Origin: an uncultured Ruminococcus sp. | GTDB taxonomy: Bacteria > Bacillota > Clostridia > Oscillospirales > Ruminococcaceae | Reading direction: 5' to 3' | DNA: 10,617 nucleotides | Assembly (NCBI GenBank): GCA_900556055.1 | Contig: USNJ01000060.1 | Location: forward strand, 1-10,617 | Shown here: piece after piece, positions 5,757 through 10,617 of the stretch | Layout: each line of letters begins with the position of its first letter | Position numbering within the stretch: the stretch's first letter is position 1 | Made by a program: the position numbers and the translations under genes | Notes under the pieces: generated by a model | Told to the model about the DNA's origin: nothing | Databases searched by the model: none | What the model saw: only the letters and a program-made list of their open reading frames with translations

Positions 5757-6854
5757 ATGAAAAAACCTATTAAAGCGTTACTTTCACTTGCAATGATCGC
5801 TTCTTGCTCGTTAATACCGTTTCCCGCATCTAACGAGTATACCATGCTCGACATGATATACGTTAATGCATATGCCGCATCAACACTTTCAGCACCCAAA
5901 AACATTTATACATCATCAACCGCAGATACTATAACCATAAAATGGAGCAAGATATCAAGTGCTGATGCTTATCGTGTATACATGTATGACGCAGCACAAA
6001 AGAAATACGTCGTTTACAAAAACATAGCAGGAAATGCGTGTCAGATAAGTGATCTTACAGCCAACACAACATATTATTTCAAGGTAGCCGCTCTGACAAA
6101 ATCCGGCAGCAAATATAAAGAACATGAATGTTCTGATCAGATAACAATTAAAACCAAGTACAAGCTTCCTGCTGCCCCATCATCAGATTACACCGGATTT
6201 GGCACTGCAAATAATAACAAATATTACTTTGAAAACGGAAAAGCCGTTACAGGATTCAAAAAAATCGGCAGCGACTATTATTATTTCACTGATACCGGAA
6301 TGCTGACAGGCTGGCTCAATTTCTATGAGAAATATTATTACTTCTATTCAGACGGAAAAATGGCAGCAAATGTAAAACTTAAAATAGGCGGCGAATCCTA
6401 CGAATTCAAGGGTGACGGCAAGGTCGCATGGTATACCACAACAGCAGAACCAAAAGCCAAATATACAATTACAGGTGAAAAGCCGGATTTTTCGATCTGG
6501 ATGAGTGACGAAACAGATTATACAAGCGTAGTTGTATCAGCATTCACGAACAACAGCAGCAAAGATATAGAGGTATGCAGGGTCGGAGAACTGTTTGACG
6601 ATGACTATTCAGATTTTGACCGTGTGATAGGACTTTTTGACTTCAAATCACCTAATGACATCCAGTTAAAAAATCAGACAGTAAGCCCCGGAAAAACAGA
6701 ATATCTCAGCTGGGTATGCGTTTCTGACGATACATGGTACGACAGAAAAACCGAGATCAAGTTCATGATTAACTATGACAATGTTACATACTATGTTTAC
6801 ACAAGCAATTACTACGGAACGCATTACGAACCTGCTCATTTTGATTTTTCATAA
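5757..6854 (+). CDS. Secreted protein: FN3 domain plus cell-wall-binding repeats
   Basis: 365-residue exported protein with no catalytic motif that I can see. The ATG follows GGGGAGGA with a short gap. Residues 1-40 are a long signal peptide with a likely cut near VNAYA/AST. Residues 44-133 form a fibronectin type III domain (LSAPKNIYTSSTADTITIKWSKISSADAYRVYMY...L.ANTTYYFKVAAL). Residues 155-225 are about three cell-wall (choline-type) binding repeats of aromatic-Gly pattern (YYFENGKAVTGF, YYYFTDTGMLTGW, YYFYSDGKMAANV). Residues 240-365 form a beta-rich C-terminal domain of unknown family (SVVVSAFTNNSSKDIEV...KTEYLSWVCVSD...IKFMINYDNVTYYVYTSN), plausibly a ligand- or adhesion-type module. It lies 18 bases after the Ltp-like gene and before a terminator, so the two probably form a two-gene exported unit. 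Binding to wall teichoic acids or polysaccharide is inferred from the repeats. Confidence 0.87.
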   Translation: MKKPIKALLSLAMIASCSLIPFPASNEYTMLDMIYVNAYAASTLSAPKNIYTSSTADTITIKWSKISSADAYRVYMYDAAQKKYVVYKNIAGNACQISDLTANTTYYFKVAALTKSGSKYKEHECSDQITIKTKYKLPAAPSSDYTGFGTANNNKYYFENGKAVTGFKKIGSDYYYFTDTGMLTGWLNFYEKYYYFYSDGKMAANVKLKIGGESYEFKGDGKVAWYTTTAEPKAKYTITGEKPDFSIWMSDETDYTSVVVSAFTNNSSKDIEVCRVGELFDDDYSDFDRVIGLFDFKSPNDIQLKNQTVSPGKTEYLSWVCVSDDTWYDRKTEIKFMINYDNVTYYVYTSNYYGTHYEPAHFDFS

Positions 6855-6860
6855 TAAAAC

Positions 6861-6901
6861 GACCGCCGTACACAGCACCCTGTATACGGCGGTCATATTT
6901 T
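6861..6901. terminator. Bidirectional terminator between the FN3 protein and the XRE regulator
   Basis: A 15-bp stem (6861-6875 with 6880-6894, one C-A mismatch) with a CACC loop. The plus strand continues ATATTTTTTC, and the minus strand reads into GTTTTATTAT. It overlaps the regulator's stop codon (6893-6895) and begins 6 bases after the FN3 gene, so it is placed to end both convergent transcripts. Confidence 0.9.
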
Positions 6902-7219
6902 TTCTATAAGCCTGAAAAGCTCGGAAATTTTTTTCTTTTCGCTGTCCGTCATGGACATAACAAAGGTCAGAAACTCCTGCTGTTCCGAGGATAACTCACC
7001 TCTGGACAGCCCTTTTTTATTGTTAGTCAGCCCTGCGATATAGTCTAGGCTCACGTTGTAATATTTTGCCAGCATTATTGCACGTTCAAAAGGGATTTCA
7101 GCATAGCCAAGCTCATATTTGCCGTAATGCTGAGCCGATGTGCCAAGAAAATCTGCCAATTCCTTTTGAGTTTTATCAAAATCTTCCCTTAAATCTTTTA
7201 TTCTATTATATATTGCCAC
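6893..7219 (-). CDS. XRE-family HTH transcriptional regulator
   Basis: 108 residues from the chosen GTG at 7219-7217 (protein MAIYNRIKDLREDFDKTQKE...). Residues 5-62 form a Cro/C1-type helix-turn-helix: RIKDLREDFDKTQKELADFLG (helices 1-2), TSAQHYGKYELGYAEIPFE (recognition helix) and RAIMLAKYYNVSLDYIAGLT, the usual closing block. The C-terminal part, about 40 residues with SSEQQEFLTFVMSMTDSEKKKISELFRLIEKI, is helical and likely a dimer interface. A longer reading from a TTG at 7279 exists, but it would begin inside the upstream promoter and lacks a ribosome binding site, whereas AAGAAGG (7228-7234, complement) lies 8 bases before the GTG. A minus-strand extended -10 (TGATATAAT, 7242-7250) would give a leader of only about 15 bases. 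It is divergent from the zinc-finger gene and probably represses both itself and that gene. Confidence 0.9.
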   Translation of the reverse strand: MAIYNRIKDLREDFDKTQKELADFLGTSAQHYGKYELGYAEIPFERAIMLAKYYNVSLDYIAGLTNNKKGLSRGELSSEQQEFLTFVMSMTDSEKKKISELFRLIEKI

Positions 7220-7241
7220 ATCTGACACCTTCTTTTTGTAT

Positions 7242-7250
7242 ATTATATCA
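7242..7250 (-). promoter_or_regulatory. Extended -10 promoter of the XRE regulator
   Basis: TGATATAAT on the minus strand is a TGnTATAAT extended -10 element. The -35 position (7265-7270, CAATAT on the minus strand) is poor, which is typical when an extended -10 is used. Its -35 zone overlaps the -35 box of the divergent promoter. Confidence 0.55.
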
Positions 7251-7266
7251 TATTCGATTAAAAAAT

Positions 7267-7321
7267 ATTGACATATCAATCTAATTAGGCTATAATATAT
7301 ACAACAAAGTTCCTAATCAGG
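7267..7321. promoter_or_regulatory. Candidate operators for the XRE regulator
   Basis: Three elements cluster in the divergent control region. ATTGACATATCAAT (7267-7280) is an imperfect palindrome, ATTGA/TCAAT, lying over the plus-strand -35 box. CTAATTAGG (7281-7289) contains the perfect palindrome CTAATTAG inside the promoter spacer. CTAATCAGG (7313-7321) is a near copy exactly 32 bases further on, about three helical turns, within TTCCTAATCAGGAA (7310-7323) near the ribosome binding site. XRE repressors commonly bind such short inverted repeats; binding here is inferred. Confidence 0.55.
7268..7296 (+). promoter_or_regulatory. Consensus sigma-A promoter of the zinc-finger gene
   Basis: TTGACA (7268-7273), exactly 17 bases, then TATAAT (7291-7296): a perfect match to the vegetative consensus. 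It would be a strong promoter unless repressed. Transcription would begin near 7303, leaving a leader of about 37 bases that contains the second CTAATYAGG element. Confidence 0.9.
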
Positions 7322-7339
7322 AATCAGGAGGGGTTTAAA

Positions 7340-8071
7340 ATGAGAACAGTAAAAGAAATGAAAAGGGATTTCAGGCGATGCAATACAGCATCAACCGCAA
7401 TAGAAAATGTAATGGTAATTCCATTTTTGATTTGTTCTTTTCTGCCAATAGTTACTTTCAATCTGTCATGGCTTTGGGGAGCACTTTTGTTTGCAATAAT
7501 TCAAAGTGTCCTTCATAAATCCAACAAAGATAAATTTCGTAACTATTTAATAGAACATGAAGATGAACTGTATGATGAGGATATAGAACGTCTGAGATTG
7601 CCGAAAATACCCAAACCGAAGCTTTCAAAAGAGGAACAGGGGTGTTGGAAATGCAGCTGCGGCGAATACAATCAGAAATACGAAACATCTTGTCATAACT
7701 GCGGAAAACCCCAAAAAAGAAACGAATCCGCTCCCAAGACCTGGAGATGCGAGTGCGGTGCTCTTAATGATCAGAGTGAAAAGGTTTGTCACCGATGTGG
7801 GAAATCATCTGAGCTGCCCTCTCTTTGGAGATGCGAATGTTCAGCTATAAACCGCCCGGAGGATACTGTTTGTGCAAGCTGTGGGAAACCGAAGCCTGAC
7901 TCTTCCGCAGCAATCAATCAGAAATCAGCCGAAAATCCTGTTACAAATAATAAATCGGCTTCTGATGACGAAGCAATCAGCAGTATCGTTAAATATAAAG
8001 AGCTGTTCGATTCTGGTGTTATAACCGAAGAAGAATTCTCCGCAAAGAAAAAAGAACTTTTGAAACTGTAA
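7340..8071 (+). CDS. Membrane protein with three RanBP2-type-spaced zinc fingers and SHOCT domain
   Basis: 243 residues. AGGAGG lies just ahead of the ATG. Residues 22-58 hold one long or two short hydrophobic helices (VMVIPFLICSFLPIVTF, LSWLWGALLFAIIQSVL), with basic residues on both flanks. Three zinc-finger units follow at 103-121 (W103, C105, C107, N111, C118, C121), 135-153 (W135, C137, C139, N143, C150, C153) and 163-181 (W163, C165, C167, N171, C178, C181). All fit W-x-C-x-C-x3-N-x6-C-x2-C, which is the RanBP2-type finger except that the first cysteine pair is CxC. A Ser/Asn-rich linker leads to a SHOCT domain at about 212-243 (YKELFDSGVITEEEFSAKKKELL), a short C-terminal helical module often tied to oligomerisation in bacterial membrane and stress proteins. 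The gene is divergent from the XRE regulator. Overall function unknown. Confidence 0.87.
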   Translation: MRTVKEMKRDFRRCNTASTAIENVMVIPFLICSFLPIVTFNLSWLWGALLFAIIQSVLHKSNKDKFRNYLIEHEDELYDEDIERLRLPKIPKPKLSKEEQGCWKCSCGEYNQKYETSCHNCGKPQKRNESAPKTWRCECGALNDQSEKVCHRCGKSSELPSLWRCECSAINRPEDTVCASCGKPKPDSSAAINQKSAENPVTNNKSASDDEAISSIVKYKELFDSGVITEEEFSAKKKELLKL

Positions 8072-8090
8072 GCTTTAATAAACATAATAT

Positions 8091-8128
8091 AAAAAACGGC
8101 GCACCGCTTAACCTTAAGCGATGCGCCG
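8091..8128 (-). terminator. Terminator of the aldolase gene
   Basis: On the minus strand a 14-bp stem (8115-8128 with 8097-8110, one mismatch) with a 4-base loop is followed by six T (8091-8096) and more A/T. Read on the plus strand it is followed only by AAATTATTAT, so it may end the convergent zinc-finger transcript less well. It is 31 bases past the aldolase stop. Confidence 0.88.
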
Positions 8129-8158
8129 AAATTATTATCGAACAGATTATCCGAAAAA

Positions 8159-9022
8159 TCAAGCCTTGCCGACAGAACCGAAGATCTCCATCTTCTCCTT
8201 GACCTTAAGCTTGATAGCCTCGAAGCCGGGTGCGAGAAGCTTTCTGGGGTCGAAGCCCTTGCCCTGAAGATCCTTGCCCTCTTCGATGTACTTTCTTGTA
8301 GCTTCCTGGAATACGAGCTGGCACTCAGTATTAACGTTGATCTTAGCAACGCCGAGGGAGATAGCCTTCTTGATCATGTCATCGGGGATACCTGTACCGC
8401 CGTGGAGAACGAGGGGCATATCGCCTGTCTTAGCCTTGATCGCCTCGAGAACGTCGAAGCGGAGTCCGGGCCAGTTTGCAGGATACTTACCGTGGATATT
8501 GCCGATACCTGCTGCGAGCATTGTTACGCCGAGATCTGCAACAGCCTTGCACTCATCGGGATCAGCGCACTCGCCCATACCAACAACGCCGTCTTCTTCG
8601 CCGCCGATGGAACCAACCTCAGCCTCAAGAGAAAGACCGAGAACGTCGCATGTATTTACGAGAGCAGTTGTCTTAGCGATGTTTTCATCGATAGGATAGT
8701 GAGAACCATCGAACATGATAGAGGAGAAGCCTGCGTTGATGCAAGCCTTTGCGCCCTCAAATGTACCGTGGTCAAGGTGCAGAGCAACAGGAACAGTGAT
8801 TCCGAGAGAATCGACCATGCCGTTTACCATGCCTACAACTGTCTTGTAGCCGCACATATACTTGCCTGCGCCCTCAGAAACACCGAGGATTACAGGGGAC
8901 TTGAGCTCTTCAGCAGTCTGAAGGATAGCCTTTGTCCACTCAAGGTTGTTGATGTTGAACTGACCTACGGCATACTTGCCGTCACGAGCTTTTTCTAACA
9001 TGTCCTTAGCAGAAACTAACAT
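8159..9022 (-). CDS. fba: Class II fructose-1,6-bisphosphate aldolase
   Basis: Zinc-dependent aldolase of glycolysis and gluconeogenesis that splits fructose 1,6-bisphosphate into dihydroxyacetone phosphate and glyceraldehyde 3-phosphate in the cytoplasm. The 287-residue length fits the Bacillus/Clostridia type. Motifs: FNINNLEW at 22-29; HLDHG at 82-86 with catalytic Asp84 and zinc ligand His85; EAEVGSIGG near 133-141; GIGNIHGKYP at 172-181 with zinc ligand His178; LHGGTGIPD at 206-214 with His207 and the phosphate-binding glycines; and KINVNTE at 227-233. The ATG at 9022 was chosen over one 7 codons upstream because GGAGG (9031-9035, complement) lies 8 bases before it. Codons are strongly biased, as in highly expressed genes. 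Tagatose-bisphosphate aldolases (GatY/KbaY) are close relatives, but with no tagatose genes around, the glycolytic role is more likely. Confidence 0.93.
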   Translation of the reverse strand: MLVSAKDMLEKARDGKYAVGQFNINNLEWTKAILQTAEELKSPVILGVSEGAGKYMCGYKTVVGMVNGMVDSLGITVPVALHLDHGTFEGAKACINAGFSSIMFDGSHYPIDENIAKTTALVNTCDVLGLSLEAEVGSIGGEEDGVVGMGECADPDECKAVADLGVTMLAAGIGNIHGKYPANWPGLRFDVLEAIKAKTGDMPLVLHGGTGIPDDMIKKAISLGVAKINVNTECQLVFQEATRKYIEEGKDLQGKGFDPRKLLAPGFEAIKLKVKEKMEIFGSVGKA

Positions 9023-9084
9023 AATTTTAACCTCCAAAAACATTTAAGCTGCGCATAAAAACATATGCGTGCTTATTCATTTAT

Positions 9085-9113
9085 ATTATACTATAATTCT
9101 CCGAAAAATGCAA
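9085..9113 (-). promoter_or_regulatory. Promoter of the aldolase gene
   Basis: On the minus strand TTGCAT (9108-9113), exactly 17 bases, then TATAAT (9085-9090): a strong vegetative-type promoter. The leader would be about 55 bases and holds a small 6-bp hairpin (CGCATA/TATGCG, 9052-9069) well ahead of the ribosome binding site. This supports the aldolase as its own transcription unit behind the protease terminator. Confidence 0.85.
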
Positions 9114-9151
9114 TAGTTTTTTTCCCATGACGCAAAAAAATTACATTAACG

Positions 9152-9182
9152 AAAAAAGCCGCCCCGAAGCTGTCGGAGCGGC
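9152..9182 (-). terminator. Terminator of the HtrA-type protease gene
   Basis: On the minus strand a G/C-rich 10-bp stem (GCCGCTCCGA with TCGGGGCGGC, formed by 9173-9182 and 9158-9167, one G-U pair) with a 5-base loop is followed by TTTTTT (9152-9157). It begins 7 bases after the protease stop codon. Confidence 0.93.
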
Positions 9183-9189
9183 GCATCTG

Positions 9190-10617
9190 TCAGCTCAGAC
9201 TTTCATCCTGCTGAAGTTCAAATTCGATCTCAAAGGTCTCGCCCTCATCATCGGATATGATGGAACGTCTGTAAACGGTAGCTTTTACCTTGTCACCGGG
9301 CTTGCAGCCTTCGAGAGCTTCAAGCACTGTATCGGTATTATAGACCTCCCTGCCGTTTATCTCGGTTATGATATCATCTACCTGAAGGTCGGTGTTGGAG
9401 ATATCGCAGTCATCTCTTATCTCGCGGATAAGCAGTCCCTTCTTTATGCCGTTATATGCGGCGGTAACGTCGTCAATGCCGATGAAGGAAATGCCTATTT
9501 TAAGCCGTCCGCTGATATATCCCTGTGAGATTATATCCTCGATTATGGGCTTCGCCTCGTTCATTTCGATGGCAAATCCAAGTCCCTCATATCCCGTAAG
9601 ACGGTACTTCGATGAAACTATGCCGACCACCTGACCGTACATATTTACAAGCGCACCGCCCGAATTTCCGGGGTTTACGGCTGCATCTGTCTGAATGCAG
9701 TTCATGAGATACTGGTTTGAATCGGTCCTGATCTTTCTGTGGACACCCGAAACATAGCCGACAGTGACCGTTCCCGTCAGATTTCCTGGGTTTCCGATGG
9801 TAACTACCTGCTCGCCCAGCTCCATCTGATCGGAGTTTCCGAGTTCAGCGGGAGTAAGCCCCGCCGCTTCTATCTTTATCACCGCAAGGTCCGTCTTTGA
9901 ATCGCTTCCGATGACCTCCGCAACGTACTCGGTTTCGTCCTCAAGCACGGTCTTTATGCCCTTTGCGCCGTCGATAACATGCGCATTCGTAAGTATATAG
10001 CCGTCCTCGCTGATGATTATTCCCGAACCCTTCGATGTCGGGGAGATATTGCCCTCGCCGTAGCAGATTATCTCGCAGACTGACGGAGATACCATCTTCG
10101 CAACGCCCTCAGTCGTAAGGCGCACGCCGTCTGCCTGATAATAGCTGTCCTCCAGCTTCGGCTTATCCTTTGTTTCGATATTGACAACTATATTGTCGGA
10201 ACCGCTGTCCTTGGCGGTATCGGTGACCTTGTTGTCTGCGGTTACAGTGTCTGTGCCGCTGTCCTTGACGGAGAGCGACATAAGCACGCCCGCAACAATA
10301 AGAAGTGCGACAACAGCCGCAATAACGCCTATTACAACGCCGACATTTCCCTTTTTGCCCTCATTCACATTCGCATAAGGAGGCACGCCGCCGTACTGCG
10401 GATAGGGATTGTTCATCGGCGGTCTGCCGTACATATTCTGCTGATTATACGGTGCCTGCTGCGGAGGAACATTTCTCTGCTGATAGGGCGCACCGTTCGG
10501 CATATACGGATTCTGTCCCATCTGCGGGGGATTTCCGTTCGGCGCACTGCCGTTCATCGGCGGAACATTTCTGTTCGGCATATACGGCTGCTGAGGATAA
10601 TTCGGGTTCATATTCGC
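9190..10617 (-). CDS. HtrA/DegP-type membrane-anchored serine protease with PDZ domain
   Basis: Envelope protease of the trypsin-like S1C family, which degrades misfolded exported proteins. Counting from the ATG at 10611: residues 1-80 are a Pro/Gln/Asn/Tyr-rich, presumably cytoplasmic tail; 89-113 a single membrane helix (VGVVIGVIAAVVALLIVAGVLMSL); 114-165 a Ser/Thr/Asp/Lys linker; 166-350 the protease domain with catalytic His211 (TNAHV), Asp241 (SKTDLAVIKI) and Ser317 (GNSGGAL); 365-465 one PDZ domain (GLLIREIRDDC...LQVDDIITEINGREV...KPGDKVKATVYR). This is the layout of Gram-positive HtrA/YyxA proteins. The reading frame stays open to the window edge (gcg aat before the ATG) and the ribosome binding site is outside, so the true start may lie upstream. 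It is separated from the aldolase by a strong terminator. All three catalytic residues are present, so it is probably active. Confidence 0.95.
   Translation of the reverse strand, partial: ANMNPNYPQQPYMPNRNVPPMNGSAPNGNPPQMGQNPYMPNGAPYQQRNVPPQQAPYNQQNMYGRPPMNNPYPQYGGVPPYANVNEGKKGNVGVVIGVIAAVVALLIVAGVLMSLSVKDSGTDTVTADNKVTDTAKDSGSDNIVVNIETKDKPKLEDSYYQADGVRLTTEGVAKMVSPSVCEIICYGEGNISPTSKGSGIIISEDGYILTNAHVIDGAKGIKTVLEDETEYVAEVIGSDSKTDLAVIKIEAAGLTPAELGNSDQMELGEQVVTIGNPGNLTGTVTVGYVSGVHRKIRTDSNQYLMNCIQTDAAVNPGNSGGALVNMYGQVVGIVSSKYRLTGYEGLGFAIEMNEAKPIIEDIISQGYISGRLKIGISFIGIDDVTAAYNGIKKGLLIREIRDDCDISNTDLQVDDIITEINGREVYNTDTVLEALEGCKPGDKVKATVYRRSIISDDEGETFEIEFELQQDESLS

Noticed and set aside
7220..7279. 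20-residue N-terminal extension of the XRE regulator from a TTG
   Set aside because: It would start inside the divergent promoter, has no ribosome binding site, and precedes the HTH with unrelated sequence; the GTG at 7219 has a good site.
8402..8998. 198-codon plus-strand frame
   Set aside because: Shadow of the aldolase gene, caused by its strong codon bias.
9023..9043. Upstream ATG of the aldolase (seven extra residues)
   Set aside because: The GGAGG site is placed for the ATG at 9022 and lies within this extension; family members start at MLVSAKDM-like sequence.
9023..9084. Riboswitch in the aldolase leader
   Set aside because: The leader is only about 55 bases with one weak 6-bp hairpin; no known riboswitch core can fit.
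9127..9528. 133-codon plus-strand frame
   Set aside because: Begins in the protease terminator region and then lies antisense to the PDZ domain; no independent support.

Overview
The window looks like a chromosomal stretch of a Gram-positive Firmicute of the class Clostridia, probably a Ruminococcus-like gut bacterium. This is inferred from the gene families, the strong AGGAGG-type ribosome binding sites, TTGACA/TATAAT promoters, the choline/cell-wall-binding repeat protein, the membrane-anchored HtrA with a Pro/Gln/Asn-rich cytoplasmic tail, and a class II aldolase of Bacillus/Clostridia type. No marker here settles the species. No tRNA, rRNA, CRISPR array, transposase, integrase or other mobile-element gene was seen.

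Layout. (1) 1-2362: a plus-strand run of aspS (3' end only), a membrane protein with a DUF2812-like N-terminus, and mscL. The genes are 3-6 bases apart, so they are probably one operon, closed by a perfect 18-bp hairpin that also serves the convergent trxB. (2) 2363-4231: minus-strand trxB-like thioredoxin reductase and, upstream of it, a lipoprotein of unknown function with its own terminator. (3) 4339-4668: a small plus-strand protein with an N-terminal membrane helix and a small beta-type domain, and possibly a second internal start, followed by a terminator. (4) 4669-8090: a visibly more A/T-rich accessory segment. It holds an Ltp-family lipoprotein with four tandem repeats, a secreted FN3/cell-wall-binding-repeat protein just behind it, a convergent XRE-type repressor, and a divergent membrane protein with three RanBP2-type-spaced zinc fingers and a C-terminal SHOCT domain. 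(5) 8091-10617: minus-strand class II fructose-bisphosphate aldolase with a clear promoter and terminator, and upstream of it an HtrA/DegP-type protease reaching the window edge.

How the parts work together. Regions 1, 2 and 5 are housekeeping: aminoacylation, osmotic safety valve, thiol redox, glycolysis and envelope protein quality control. The most interesting part is region 4. The Ltp repeat family includes a lipoprotein of Streptococcus thermophilus phage TP-J34 that blocks DNA injection by related phages, and here an Ltp-like protein is apparently co-transcribed with a wall-binding exported protein. Next to it, the XRE regulator and the zinc-finger/SHOCT gene share a 120-base divergent control region. 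That region has a consensus promoter with 17-bp spacing, a palindrome over its -35 box and two CTAATYAGG elements exactly 32 bp apart, which together suggest an autoregulated repressor controlling a membrane effector. Any defence or stress role for these genes is inference, not something the sequence proves.
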